Program-made: the position numbers and the translations under genes
Assembly: GCF_049568105.1 (NCBI RefSeq)
Contig: NZ_CP145335.1
Span: 1,488,001-1,552,000 of the forward strand
Source of the DNA: Salinisphaera sp049568105
Lineage (GTDB): Bacteria > Pseudomonadota > Gammaproteobacteria > Nevskiales > Salinisphaeraceae
Reading direction: 5' to 3'
DNA length: 64,000 nucleotides
Notes under the pieces: model-generated
The model's input: only the letters and a program-made list of their open reading frames with translations
Databases searched by the model: none
Told to the model about the DNA's origin: nothing
Shown: positions 32,451 through 41,714 of the stretch, in pieces
How the letters are laid out: each line of letters starts with the position of its first letter
How positions within the stretch are numbered: position 1 is the first letter of the stretch

Positions 32451-34937
32451 TCAGTGTTGACCGGCTTGATCCGCTGCCGACTGCGGCAATGCCCAGGCGA
32501 TCGTATAGTCACCGCGCTTGGTGCCGAGCGGCGAATGCCCGCCGACCGTCAGCACGATATATTCGCGCCCGTCATCGCCGCTATAGATCGCCGGCGTGGC
32601 CTGTGCGCCTGCTGGTAGCTCGGTCGACCAGACCACCTGGCCGGTGTCCGTGTCGTAGGCACGCAGCACATCGTCGGCGGTGCCGGCGATGAAGGTCACG
32701 CCGCCGGCGGTCTGAACGCCAGAACCCAGCGATGGTGAGCTCGACGGCAGCGGCAGGTTGTGCTTGAGGCCGAACGGCGCCGTATGGCGTGCATCGCCGA
32801 GCAGGGTCGACCACTCGATCTTGTGCTGGGCCAGGTTGACCTGGTTGAGCGTGGCCCACGGCGGGGCATTACACGGCACTTCGATCGGGCTCATGAACGG
32901 ATGCAGTTTGATGGCATAGGGCAGACCGTACTGCGGTTTCCAAGGTCCGGTGCCTTTCCAGAGCGGCGGTACACCCTGGCCATCCCATTGCTGGATCAGC
33001 CCCTTGCCGGTGGATTCCTTGCGGGGCACCAGTTTGCCGATGAACGGCAGGTAGTTGGCCACGATATTGAGTTGGCCATCCGGCGAGAACGAGGCCCCGT
33101 ACCAGTCGGTCACGCCGTCGAAGGTCGGATACATCAGCGTACCCTGGAGCGTCGGCGGCGCATTGTTGTCCGGATAGTAGGCCTGCTGATACTTGGCTCG
33201 GCACCACATCTGGTCGAATGGCGAGACGCCCCACATGTCCGTGGCCTGGAGTTTGGCCGGCGTGAACTGCGGCATATCGGGCGAAAACGGCTGGGTTTTC
33301 GACATCCAATCGCTGAGCACGCCGTTTTCGGGGCCGGTGGGCACGGGCTGTTCTTCGATCGGCATGATCGGCTCGCCGGTCAGCCGGTTGAGCACGAACA
33401 GCTGGCCGCGCTTGTTGGTGGACACCAGTGCCGGCGTGTAACCATTGTGGCCATTAGGCCACTGCACCAGCGACGGCCCGATTGGCATATCGTAGTCCCA
33501 GACGTCGGTATGCGCTTCTTGGAAGTGCCATACCTCTTGGCCGTTGTCGACGTTGAGCGCCACGATCGAGCCCGAGTATTCCATATCGAACGGGCGTCGA
33601 TTTTTGCCGTAGTAGTCCGGCGTGGCGTTGCCGAGCGGCAGATAGATGATGCCGTTTTTCGGATCGCCGGTGACCGTGCCCCAGACGTTCGGGGTATGGC
33701 GAGTGTAGTGTTCGCCGGGCCCCAGCGGCGCATTCGGATCATCGCGACCCAGATCCCAGGACCATTCGAGCTGGCCGGTTTCGGCATCCCAACCACGTAC
33801 CACGCCGGAGGGCTCGCCAACAAACCAGTTGTCGAGCACGTTGCCGCCGGTGATGACGATGCCGTGCATCACCAGTGGGGCCGAGGTTTGTACCAAGCTG
33901 CCGGGGGCGACGCCGCCGATGCCCTGGGTCAGGTCGATCATGCCGTTGTGCTGGCCGAAGCCCGGACATTTTTTGCCGGTACGGGCATCGAGCGCGACCA
34001 CATACGGGCCCATAGTCGGGGCGATGATGCGGGTCTGACAGGCCTGGCTGCCGTCGGCCGCGGTATAGTCCGGCCCAGCCTTGTAGTAGGACACGCCGCG
34101 GCAGTTCACGAAGTTGTTGTTCGAAGCGTCGACGTTCGGCTTGAACTTCCATTTCTGCTTGCCGGTATCGGCGTCGAGCGCCACCACCCAGGCATTGGGT
34201 GTACAGGTATAGACCGTGCTGCCAATTTTCAGCGGCGTGGATTCGGCGCCGAAATGGGGTGCATCGGAACCATGCAGCTCGGCATCCTTGTTCTTGTCGC
34301 CGGCGCCGCTATACGCGTATTTCATATCGCCGCTTTGATACGACCAGGCTTGCTTCAGCTTGCCGACGTTATCCGGTGTGATCTGATCGAGTGGCGAATA
34401 ACGGCTGCCTTCAGCGGTACGGCCATAGAATTGCCAGTCGCCAGCCGGCTGGTCGGAGGCCGGTAGTTTGACGTTCGGTCCGCTATCGGCGACTTCGCCG
34501 TTGGGATGCTGTACCCAAGGCATGGATATCATCACTGCGATGGCGACCACGATCAGCGCAAGCGATGCGGTGCCGGCGGTCAATGCCGGCACTGCGGCCG
34601 ATCCCAGGCCGCGCCAGACCCAGGGGATCATCAACACGAGGGCGATCAGCATCGGCACATCGAGCCGTGGCAGGGCCGTCAGCGTAGTGAGCTGGGAAAA
34701 GCCGGTTTCCCAGAAGGCCCAGATCAAGGCGGCTGCGAACAACCCGAGGTTCAGCCAGAATCCGGCCGCGCGGCGTGCAATTAGCAGTCCGCCAATGACG
34801 AGATAGCCCAGGCCGCCAATCAGATAGGCCGGCGAGCCGCCGACCCAGGCGAGCCAGCCGCCTTCGATGGCCAATAACAAACCCAGTACGGCCGTAAAAA
34901 CGCCGGCCGCGACGGTCAGACGATGAGATCGCTGCAT
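32451..34937 (-). CDS. gcd: Membrane-bound PQQ-dependent glucose/quinate-type dehydrogenase
   Basis: One-piece membrane quinoprotein: about 140 N-terminal residues with five hydrophobic helices (for example LTVAAGVFTAVLGLLLA and AYLIGGLGYLVIGGLLI) that dock ubiquinone, then a periplasmic eight-bladed PQQ propeller. WQFYGRTAEGSRYSPLDQI, LDADTGKQKWKF, CRGVSYY, AHTDVWDYDMPIGPSLV and the tail AGGVTFIAGTADDVLRAYD are diagnostic of the glucose/quinate/shikimate family. Length 828 from the ATG at 34937, which follows a ggggg-rich site; an ATG at 34976 would add 13 residues. Gcd makes gluconate, but quinate or another substrate is possible. No pqq genes are in the window. Confidence 0.93.
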   Translation of the reverse strand: MQRSHRLTVAAGVFTAVLGLLLAIEGGWLAWVGGSPAYLIGGLGYLVIGGLLIARRAAGFWLNLGLFAAALIWAFWETGFSQLTTLTALPRLDVPMLIALVLMIPWVWRGLGSAAVPALTAGTASLALIVVAIAVMISMPWVQHPNGEVADSGPNVKLPASDQPAGDWQFYGRTAEGSRYSPLDQITPDNVGKLKQAWSYQSGDMKYAYSGAGDKNKDAELHGSDAPHFGAESTPLKIGSTVYTCTPNAWVVALDADTGKQKWKFKPNVDASNNNFVNCRGVSYYKAGPDYTAADGSQACQTRIIAPTMGPYVVALDARTGKKCPGFGQHNGMIDLTQGIGGVAPGSLVQTSAPLVMHGIVITGGNVLDNWFVGEPSGVVRGWDAETGQLEWSWDLGRDDPNAPLGPGEHYTRHTPNVWGTVTGDPKNGIIYLPLGNATPDYYGKNRRPFDMEYSGSIVALNVDNGQEVWHFQEAHTDVWDYDMPIGPSLVQWPNGHNGYTPALVSTNKRGQLFVLNRLTGEPIMPIEEQPVPTGPENGVLSDWMSKTQPFSPDMPQFTPAKLQATDMWGVSPFDQMWCRAKYQQAYYPDNNAPPTLQGTLMYPTFDGVTDWYGASFSPDGQLNIVANYLPFIGKLVPRKESTGKGLIQQWDGQGVPPLWKGTGPWKPQYGLPYAIKLHPFMSPIEVPCNAPPWATLNQVNLAQHKIEWSTLLGDARHTAPFGLKHNLPLPSSSPSLGSGVQTAGGVTFIAGTADDVLRAYDTDTGQVVWSTELPAGAQATPAIYSGDDGREYIVLTVGGHSPLGTKRGDYTIAWALPQSAADQAGQH

Positions 34938-35036
34938 GAAAGGCACCCCCGTACCCAATATGGCTGCAAGTTGCATCCATATTTAGCACGGGGCAAAGGA
35001 GGGCGCAGTCCGTGGTATTACCCGTTACCCTGGCTT

Positions 35037-36005
35037 TCAGGAGATAGGCGTCGGATTTTGAAGCCGTTTCTCGATTGCATCGAAGAGCTTGGCACAGATG
35101 TTGATATCGAACTGGGCTTCCAGCTCGCGCACACAGGTCGGGCTGGTGACGTTGATTTCGGTGAGATTTTCGCCGATCACGTCGAGGCCCACGAACAGCA
35201 ACCCCTTATCGCGTACGTAAGGGCCGATTTCGCCTGCAATACGCAGGTCGGACTCCGTCAGCTCGCGCCCGACCCCGCGGCCACCAGCTGCGAGATTGCC
35301 ACGTAATTCACCGGCCGCCGGCATCCGGGCTAGGGCATAGCCGACCGGCTCGCCGTCGACCAGCAGAATACGCTTGTCGCCGTTCTTGATCTCGGGCAAA
35401 TAGGCCTGGGCCATCGCGAACTGGGTGCCGTGTTCGGTGAGCACTTCCAGGATCACGCTGGTGTTGTCGTTGCCTTCGGTCACGCGGAAGATACGCGAGC
35501 CGCCCATGCCGTCGAGTGGCTTGAGCACGACGTCCCGATGCTCGGCGATGAAGCGCCGAAAGGCATCGGCCCGGCGGGCCACCAGCGTCGGCCCGCAAAG
35601 ATGAGCAAAGCGGTTGATCGCCATCTTTTCGTTGACATCGCGCAGGGCATCGCAGCGGTTGACCACCAGTGTGCCTTCGTCCTCGGCCAACTCGAGGATA
35701 TAGGTGGCGTAGATGTATTCCGTGTCGAACGGCGGATCCTTGCGCATCAGGATCGTATCCAGATCGGCCAGGCGCAGCACCTGGGATTCGCCGGTATAGG
35801 TGAACCAATCGTCGTTGTCGTCGGCGACCTCGATCGTGCGTGCATGCCCGTAGCCGATGCCGTCGGCCACGAACAGATCGGTCATCGTGAAATAGTGGAT
35901 CGTATAGCCACGCCGCTGGGCTTCGAGCAGCAGAGCCAGGGTCGTGTCCTTATAGGGAGTGATGTCCTCGATCGGGTCCATCACCACACCGAGCGAATAC
36001 GCCAT
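35037..36005 (-). CDS. gshB: Glutathione synthetase
   Basis: ATP-grasp ligase joining gamma-glutamylcysteine and glycine. The 322-residue protein begins LGVVMDPIEDITPYKDTT and has ILMRKDPPFDTEYIYATYIL (about residues 85-104), DVVLKPLDGMGGSRIFRV (ATP-grasp lid, about 154-171), NLAAGGRGVGRELTESD and the C-terminal LLFVGLDVIGENLTEINVTSP. All match E. coli GshB (316 residues). It precedes gcd on the same strand with a 99-base gap and no terminator visible between them. Confidence 0.97.
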   Translation of the reverse strand: MAYSLGVVMDPIEDITPYKDTTLALLLEAQRRGYTIHYFTMTDLFVADGIGYGHARTIEVADDNDDWFTYTGESQVLRLADLDTILMRKDPPFDTEYIYATYILELAEDEGTLVVNRCDALRDVNEKMAINRFAHLCGPTLVARRADAFRRFIAEHRDVVLKPLDGMGGSRIFRVTEGNDNTSVILEVLTEHGTQFAMAQAYLPEIKNGDKRILLVDGEPVGYALARMPAAGELRGNLAAGGRGVGRELTESDLRIAGEIGPYVRDKGLLFVGLDVIGENLTEINVTSPTCVRELEAQFDINICAKLFDAIEKRLQNPTPIS

Positions 36006-36478
36006 TGCGAAAAATCCTTTGGCGGTCTGACCCGCCGACAGTGTTCTATGCTGCGCATGGTAGCGCAGCCGGCGGGCTACTCTCTGCCGATTCTACGATC
36101 GATGCGCCTGCGATCGGTTCGCGGTGCTCGGCCTGTGCCACCTGTGTAGGTATACCGATGGGCGCCGATGAGAGCATGGCCGCTCGGGCGTGTTAAGGCT
36201 CGCCAAAGCGCCGGCATCGTCGGAAGTCGGCGAGCCGAGCGAGTCCGGTTAAACCAGCCGTGGGCACCGGCGCCGATCTACGGATAGCGTGGTGCCAACG
36301 ACGAGCGGATCGCGACCGGCGCGCCCCGTTGGCGGCTGCCCGCCGTGGCCAAGAGTTGGGCGCCACCTTGTAACAGGCCATCGAATCCTTCGCGCTTGCC
36401 CGGTTCTTAGCCGGCACAGCGAGCCCGGCAATATCGGCCCGGAGAGGCGTGCGTCGGTGGATTCGCTCGTCGAAGAAT
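36006..36478 (+). other. Intergenic stretch between rsmE and gshB
   Basis: About 470 bases between two minus-strand genes. It should hold the gshB promoter next to 36006. Several weak GC-rich inverted repeats are present but none has a T run. No gene recognised. Confidence 0.4.
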
Positions 36479-37225
36479 TCAGCCCGCCAGGTCGCCCCAG
36501 ACCGTCTGCAGGGCGGCCAGTGCGGCCATGCCGGCGGTCTCGGTCCGCAGTACGCGTGGGCCAAGCGCCAGTGCCTGCCAGCCGGCTGCTGCGGCGGTCT
36601 CGATTTCGTCGTTCGACAGCCCGGATTCCGGGCCGATCAATAGCGCGACCTCGTGCGCGGGTGCCAGCGTCGACAGGCCGCCGGCGGCTTCTGGGGCCAG
36701 CATCAGATAGCGATCGGCTGCCGGCGGGGCGGCAATGATCGACCGCAGCTCGGCCGCCTCGGTCAGCGCCGGGCAGCTCAGGCGCCCGCTCTGCTCAGCA
36801 GCCGACTCGACCACGCGCTGCCAGTGGGCCTGCTTCTTGGCGAGCCGTGCGCCGTCGAGCTTGACCTGACCCCGCTCGGTGAATACCGGCTGGATCGCGG
36901 TCACGCCCAGTTCGACGGCCTTGGCCAGGGCGAAGTCCATACGATCGCCGCGCGCGATCGCCTGCACCAGCGTGACCGCCAGCGGCGATTCTCCGGCCGG
37001 CGTTGTCCGGCGATCGATCCGGGCGATCGCCTGTTTGCGGTCACTGGCGATCAAGGTGGCGTCATATTCGGCGCCGTCGCCGTTGAACAGCCGTAGTTCG
37101 GCGCCGGCAGCCAGCCGCAGCACCGTGCTCAGATGATGGCGTTTATCGTCGGGCAGGGCGATCTCGTCGCCCACCGCCAAGGCGGCGGCCAGATGAACGC
37201 GCGGAATATGTCGCGTGCGAGCCAT
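36479..37225 (-). CDS. rsmE: 16S rRNA (uracil-1498-N3)-methyltransferase
   Basis: SPOUT-class methyltransferase that modifies U1498 of 16S rRNA. The 248-residue protein has an N-terminal PUA-like domain (RIPRVHLAAALAVGD, DKRHHLSTVLRL) and a C-terminal knotted SAM-binding domain. The knot motif is LLIGPESGLSNDEIETA (about residues 193-209) and ALGPRVLRTETAGMAALAAL. EAVVESAAEQSGR-type segment RVVESAAEQSGRLSCP matches the family. It starts 4 bases after the argA stop, so the two share a transcript. Confidence 0.96.
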   Translation of the reverse strand: MARTRHIPRVHLAAALAVGDEIALPDDKRHHLSTVLRLAAGAELRLFNGDGAEYDATLIASDRKQAIARIDRRTTPAGESPLAVTLVQAIARGDRMDFALAKAVELGVTAIQPVFTERGQVKLDGARLAKKQAHWQRVVESAAEQSGRLSCPALTEAAELRSIIAAPPAADRYLMLAPEAAGGLSTLAPAHEVALLIGPESGLSNDEIETAAAAGWQALALGPRVLRTETAGMAALAALQTVWGDLAG

Positions 37226-37229
37226 GGTT

Positions 37230-38585
37230 TTAGTTCGGTTCGAGCGGTTTGATCAGTACCGCCGAATTGCGCTGGTAGTTGTACATCGCCTGCTTGGCCA
37301 GCGGCAGGACGGTGATGCTAGAAGGCTGAAAACCGTGCTCAACGAACCAGTGCGGGGCCTTGGTGGTCAGCACGAACAGGCGGGTCAGGCCGGCCGCCCG
37401 GGCGCGGCGTTCGACTTCGGCCAGCAAGATGGCGGCCCGGTTGCCGCCGCGATAGTTCGGATGTACGGCTACGCAGGCCAGCTCGCCAATCGCCTCCTCA
37501 GCATAGGGCATCAGCGCACAGCAGGCCGTGATTAGGCCATCGCGGGCCATGACCACATAGCGTTCGATGTCGAGTTCGATGGCCTCGCGCGAGCGCGGTA
37601 CCAGCAGCCCGGCCGCAGCCAGCGGTTCGATCAGCGCCAGCACGCCGCCGAGGTCTTCGGGGGTGGCCGTGCGCACGGCATCGTAGGTATCGGCGGCGAC
37701 CATGGTGCCCAGGCCATCGCGGGAATACAGCTCGCGCAGCAGTGCGCCGTCGGTATCGAAACTGACCAGATGGCTGCGCTCGACCCCACCGAGACAAGCC
37801 TGGATCGCGGCCGCCAGGCGTGCCCGATCGGCCGTGGCCAGCGGCGCATCGGCGGCCTCCAGCATCGCTCGGGCAGCCTCCACGGTCAGCCCGGGGGACG
37901 ATTCGGCAAACCGGGCGTGCATGGCCTCGCCCGGATGTACGAGCACGAATTTGTCGGCGCCCAGGGCCCGGGCCGTGGCGCCGGCCACGTCTTCGGCTAC
38001 CAGGTTGAAGATTTCGCCGGACGGCGAATAACCGATACAGGACAGCAGCACGATATGGCCACGGGCCAGATGCGCATCGATGCTGGCGGTATCGATGCGT
38101 CGGACTTCGCCGGTATGCCCGTGATCCACGCCGCCGGCCACGCCGACTGGTTTGGCGGTCACCAGATTGCCGCTGACCGTCGCGATCCGAGCCCCGCCCA
38201 TCGGTGTACTCGCCAAACTGGTCGACAAATGGGCTTCGAAGGCCATTTGTAGGCTGCCCACAGCCTGGCGTGCGCAGTTCAGCGCGGCGGCATCGGTCAC
38301 CCGCACGCCGTCGATGAAGCGCGGCGCCAGCCCGGCCTCGGCGAGTGCGGCATCGATCTGGGGCCGGGCGCCGAACACGATCACCAGTCGTACCCCAAGA
38401 CTGTGCAGCAGCGCGATGTCGTAGATCAGATCGACGAAACGCGGCGAGGCCGCGGCCTCGCCGGGCAGATGAATCACGAACGTCCGGCCGCGATGGGCAT
38501 GCACATAGGGCGCCGAGGCCCGCAGTGCCGCGACCAGCGCGGTCTGATCGATCGGTTGAGAATGGTTGTCGGACCCCGATTGCAT
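37230..38585 (-). CDS. argA: N-acetylglutamate synthase (amino-acid N-acetyltransferase)
   Basis: First step of arginine synthesis, glutamate plus acetyl-CoA. The 451-residue chain has an amino-acid-kinase-like domain (about 1-295; FVIHLPGEAAASPRFVDLIYD, GVRLVIVFGARPQID) that binds the arginine inhibitor, and a C-terminal GNAT domain (about 300-440) with LACVAVHPNYRGGNRAAIL as the acetyl-CoA loop. Length fits E. coli ArgA (443). A terminator-like hairpin ends only 14 bases upstream of this ATG, and no ribosome site is evident there, so control at the RNA level or a different start is possible. Confidence 0.95.
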   Translation of the reverse strand: MQSGSDNHSQPIDQTALVAALRASAPYVHAHRGRTFVIHLPGEAAASPRFVDLIYDIALLHSLGVRLVIVFGARPQIDAALAEAGLAPRFIDGVRVTDAAALNCARQAVGSLQMAFEAHLSTSLASTPMGGARIATVSGNLVTAKPVGVAGGVDHGHTGEVRRIDTASIDAHLARGHIVLLSCIGYSPSGEIFNLVAEDVAGATARALGADKFVLVHPGEAMHARFAESSPGLTVEAARAMLEAADAPLATADRARLAAAIQACLGGVERSHLVSFDTDGALLRELYSRDGLGTMVAADTYDAVRTATPEDLGGVLALIEPLAAAGLLVPRSREAIELDIERYVVMARDGLITACCALMPYAEEAIGELACVAVHPNYRGGNRAAILLAEVERRARAAGLTRLFVLTTKAPHWFVEHGFQPSSITVLPLAKQAMYNYQRNSAVLIKPLEPN

Positions 38586-38599
38586 CGCGGTATTAGAGC

Positions 38600-38627
38600 A
38601 AAAAACCGCCGGGGCCGGCGACCGGCG
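38600..38627 (-). terminator. Terminator-like hairpin between argE and argA
   Basis: Minus-strand reading: cgccgg (38627-38622), a 9-base loop, ccggcg (38612-38607), then g and six T (38605-38600). It lies 7 bases beyond the argE stop and 14 bases before the argA start codon. Confidence 0.7.
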
Positions 38628-38634
38628 TTATCGT

Positions 38635-39798
38635 TCAGCCCGGCCGGCAGAACCGTTCGACCAAACCGCGCAGGATCGTCTGCATCGGTGCGATGCGCTC
38701 CAGGGCCAAGTATTCGTTGGGCTGGTGGGCATCGGCGATATCGCCCGGGCCGAGAATGATGCTGTCCATGCCGAGTGCGTTGTAGAACGCACCTTCGGTG
38801 CCGAAATCGACCGCGGCAGCCGGTTGCCCGGTGAGTTGTTCGCAGGCGGTGACGATTGGCGATTCGGCGGCGGTTTCGAAAGCCGGCGTACCGGCGAATA
38901 GTGCCGAAAAACGCACGTCGCAGTCGCTGTCGGCCAAAGCATGACGTACGCGCTGGCGCAGTTCGTCGCGCAGTGCCTCGATCGAGTCGCCGGGTAGAAA
39001 ACGGGTATCGATATCCAGCCGACAGTGCGCCGGAATGCGATTGGCCGCATCACCGCCGCGGATCGTGCCCAGATTGAGCGTGGCATGCGGAACCGGGAAC
39101 CCCGAGGCCGTTTGGCGCGTGGCGAGCTCGTCACGGAATGTGCGAATCGCGGCGATCGCCCGGTGCATGGCTTCGATCGCGTTGGCGCCCAGCGCCGGAT
39201 TGCTGGAATGCCCCGAGGCGCCGACGGTTTCGATGGTTTCCATCAAAATCCCTTTGTGGCGGCGAATCGGGACCAGCGAGGTCGGCTCGCCGATCACGCA
39301 GTAGCGGCCTGGCGCAGCGCCGGCCTCTAGCAGCGCGCGAGCGCCGTCCATGCCGCATTCTTCGTCGGCCGAGACAAGCAGCGACAACGGCGCATCCAGA
39401 CGCTGATCGGCATATTCCGCGGCCACGCCGGCCGCGATTGCCAGAAAACCTTTCATATCGGTGCTGCCGAGGCCGTACAGACGCTCGTCGCGCTCCACCA
39501 GCTCGAACGGATCCGAGGCCCAACCCTCGGCATCGAAAGGCACGGTATCGACATGGCCGGCGAACACCAGGCCAGCCTCGGCCGCGGACTCTGCGGGGCC
39601 GATCTGTGCCAGTAGGTTGACCTTGTCCGAACGGTTCGCGAGCGGCTGGATGTCGCAGCTGAAGCCGGCATGCTCGAGCCGATCGGCGAGTCCTTCCACG
39701 GCCGTGCGGTTGCCATGGTCCAGCGCCGGATCGTCGCTGCTGATGGTGCGTTCGGCCACCAAGGCGGCCATCGTGTCTCGCCAATCCAATCGTGCCAT
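38635..39798 (-). CDS. argE: Acetylornithine deacetylase
   Basis: M20-family zinc hydrolase that removes acetate from N-acetylornithine in the linear arginine pathway. From the ATG at 39798 the protein is 387 residues, near E. coli ArgE (383); upstream extensions to 40110 are unconserved. Metal ligands are visible in VFAGHVDTVPFD (about residues 78-89), GLGSTDMKGFLA and LLVSADEECGMDGARALLE (catalytic Glu pair). The dimerisation/lid segment has HKGILMETIETVGASGHSSNP and the end carries ILGPGDIADAHQPNEYL. It is followed by argA, giving an argE-argA-rsmE cluster. Confidence 0.94.
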   Translation of the reverse strand: MARLDWRDTMAALVAERTISSDDPALDHGNRTAVEGLADRLEHAGFSCDIQPLANRSDKVNLLAQIGPAESAAEAGLVFAGHVDTVPFDAEGWASDPFELVERDERLYGLGSTDMKGFLAIAAGVAAEYADQRLDAPLSLLVSADEECGMDGARALLEAGAAPGRYCVIGEPTSLVPIRRHKGILMETIETVGASGHSSNPALGANAIEAMHRAIAAIRTFRDELATRQTASGFPVPHATLNLGTIRGGDAANRIPAHCRLDIDTRFLPGDSIEALRDELRQRVRHALADSDCDVRFSALFAGTPAFETAAESPIVTACEQLTGQPAAAVDFGTEGAFYNALGMDSIILGPGDIADAHQPNEYLALERIAPMQTILRGLVERFCRPG

Positions 39799-39921
39799 GC
39801 GGGCGTCGTCGCAGCTGCTAGCGTTTGATGCGATCATATCCTGCCTGAGTCGCGCTGCCGACACGAACCCAGCGCGGGTCAGTCGATGAACAATCCGATC
39901 GTCCGAGAACGAGGTTGGACC

Positions 39922-40317
39922 ATGACGACAGTTCGAATTCTGATTGCCGCTGCCACGACAGCTGTTTTGTGCAACGTGGCCGGTTGTGCATCGGCCGCCG
40001 GCGACAAAAGTGCGCACCAGACGGTCTATCTCGATCCGGAGACCGGCGACGTGATTCAGCATCCGGCCGAACAGGGGCCGAGTGCCCAGTCCAAGCAGCA
40101 GATCGGCCAAAACGCGGGCCAGACTTCCAAGAAGTCCGGCTACACGCGCTGGCAGACTGAGGACGGCACCCGGATGTTATCGGTCGATCCGAACAAAGCA
40201 CCCAAGGAGCGGGTCGTGCGCTGTGACGACGGCAGTCTGCGCATGGGCGGCTCGGCCGAGCACGCCAGTCAAGATTCGAAGGCATCGGCCGATCCTTGCC
40301 AGAAGACGCTGCGTTGA
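39922..40317 (+). CDS. Small predicted lipoprotein of unknown function
   Basis: 131-residue protein starting at 39922 after a gaggttgg-type ribosome site. Residues 1-21 are a signal peptide and VAGC (19-22) is a lipobox, so Cys22 should be lipidated and the protein anchored to the outer membrane. The mature part is polar, with YLDPETGDVIQHPAE and a second half RMLSVDPNKAPKERVVRCDDGS; two late Cys residues (in RCDDGS and DPCQK) could form a disulfide. I do not recognise a family. It is divergent from argE and followed by a strong hairpin. Confidence 0.75.
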   Translation: MTTVRILIAAATTAVLCNVAGCASAAGDKSAHQTVYLDPETGDVIQHPAEQGPSAQSKQQIGQNAGQTSKKSGYTRWQTEDGTRMLSVDPNKAPKERVVRCDDGSLRMGGSAEHASQDSKASADPCQKTLR

Positions 40318-40327
40318 ATGCTATGGC

Positions 40328-40363
40328 GACGGCGCGTCCGGGCTGTTCCGCGCCGTCGTGTTT
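40328..40363 (+). terminator. Probable terminator after the lipoprotein gene
   Basis: Perfect 9-bp stem (gacggcgcg 40328-40336 / cgcgccgtc 40349-40357) with a 12-base loop, followed by gtgttt. It lies 11 bases after the stop codon. The T run is short, so confidence is moderate. Confidence 0.5.
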
Positions 40364-40463
40364 CGCTCGCATGCGGTGACAAAGCCACGAACGCGTGACG
40401 TAACAACGAACGATTGGGATAGGCGCCATACCGAGTCGCACACCGGGCGCTGGTGGGGAAGTT

Positions 40464-41714
40464 ATGGGGAAGATGAAAACCTGGGGGGGCGCATTCGCGC
40501 TGTGCCTGATCTGCACAAGCGCGCAGGCGGCGACCGTCGAACTCGAAAATCAGGATAGGGGCACCGGGCAAGGCTTCGATGACGACCAATCCGTCGCGCC
40601 ACTAGCCAGCAACGAGGCAACCACGCTGGGCGAACAGCGTTTGGCGGCGTTCCAGTATGCTGCCGAGATCGTGGCCAGCCGGATTGCCAGCAATGTGCCG
40701 GTTCGTATTCAGGTCAGCTTCGCCGGGAATATCAACCGTGAAAACCTGCTTGCCTGCGAGCGCAACTCGGCCACGCTCGGCCAGGGCGGCACGACCGAGT
40801 ACGCGGTCAATTTCTCCGGTGCGCCGCAGGCCGATGTCGCCTATCCGCTACCGCTGGCCAACGCCTTGGCAGGGCAGCGTCTGGCCGATCGGGCCGGCAT
40901 CGCATTGGCGTTCAACCCAAGGTTGGATACCGCCAGCGAGAACTGTCTACAGGGGACGACCTGGTACTACGGGCTCGACGGCGAACCTGGCGATCACCAG
41001 CTCGACTTCGTGGCCACGGCAGTCCATGAGCTTTTGCACGGGCTCGGCTTTCAGACCCTAGTGGCGCTCAGCGACGACGGCGATACCGAAATCGGCCAAT
41101 TCCCCCGATTCACGGACGATGCCAATACCCGCTTTCCCGATATCTTTAGTACGTATATCCAGTATCTGGGCTTGCCGGGGCAGCCGTACTGGCCGTCGAT
41201 GACAGCCGCCCAGCGTGCCGAGTCGATGAGCGACGGCCCCGATCTGGTCTGGGGCAGCAGCAGCACCAACTCGGCGGCCGGCGGCTATCTCACCACCGGG
41301 CTGACTCAGGGCCGCGTCCAGCTCTATGCGCCGCCCACCATCGACGCCGGCAGCTCGGTATCGCATTGGGCGATGACGCTATCGCCGGCCCAGATCATGG
41401 CGCCCCGCGAAAATCCGGATGCGGGGGTGTTGCACGGCCTTGGGCTGTCGATTTGTGCGCTCGAGGATCTCGGCTGGCAATTGACCAACGGTGCCCGCTG
41501 TCCGGATATCGATAGTGCGCCGATCGCTGGCGATCCGGACTCCGAGATCACCAGTGAAGCCGATTCGAGCAGCGCCGGTGCCGACGACGATGATGGCGGC
41601 GGCGGTGGGGGCGGCGGTTGCACCCTCAACCCGAATGCGGCCTTCGATCCGTTGTGGCTGCTCATGCTGAGCCTGGCCGGCGGAGTACTGCTCTGGCGTC
41701 GTCGCTCGGCCTGA
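40464..41714 (+). CDS. Secreted zinc metalloprotease-like protein with a C-terminal sorting tail
   Basis: 416-residue exported protein. A signal peptide spans about residues 1-22 (cleavage near SAQA). The zincin site HELLHGLGF begins at His188 (HExxHxxGF), suggesting a metallopeptidase. The C-terminus has an Asp/Ser-rich linker, eight Gly, Cys in GGCTLNPNAAFDP, a hydrophobic segment (WLLMLSLAGGVLLW) and RRRSA. This Gly-rich/Cys/helix/Arg layout is a protein-sorting signal; I judge it a JDVT-CTERM-type tail because the next gene, overlapping it, is a CPBP-type intramembrane protease. GlyGly-CTERM is the alternative, but that uses a rhomboid protease. Start at 40464 or at Met4 (40473). Confidence 0.83.
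   Translation: MGKMKTWGGAFALCLICTSAQAATVELENQDRGTGQGFDDDQSVAPLASNEATTLGEQRLAAFQYAAEIVASRIASNVPVRIQVSFAGNINRENLLACERNSATLGQGGTTEYAVNFSGAPQADVAYPLPLANALAGQRLADRAGIALAFNPRLDTASENCLQGTTWYYGLDGEPGDHQLDFVATAVHELLHGLGFQTLVALSDDGDTEIGQFPRFTDDANTRFPDIFSTYIQYLGLPGQPYWPSMTAAQRAESMSDGPDLVWGSSSTNSAAGGYLTTGLTQGRVQLYAPPTIDAGSSVSHWAMTLSPAQIMAPRENPDAGVLHGLGLSICALEDLGWQLTNGARCPDIDSAPIAGDPDSEITSEADSSSAGADDDDGGGGGGGGCTLNPNAAFDPLWLLMLSLAGGVLLWRRRSA

Noticed and set aside
32760..34466. Long open frame (568 codons) on the plus strand opposite the membrane PQQ dehydrogenase
   Set aside because: It is antisense to a clear quinoprotein with all its motifs. GC-rich DNA keeps the antisense frame open; composition is His/Arg/Gly-rich with no recognisable domain.
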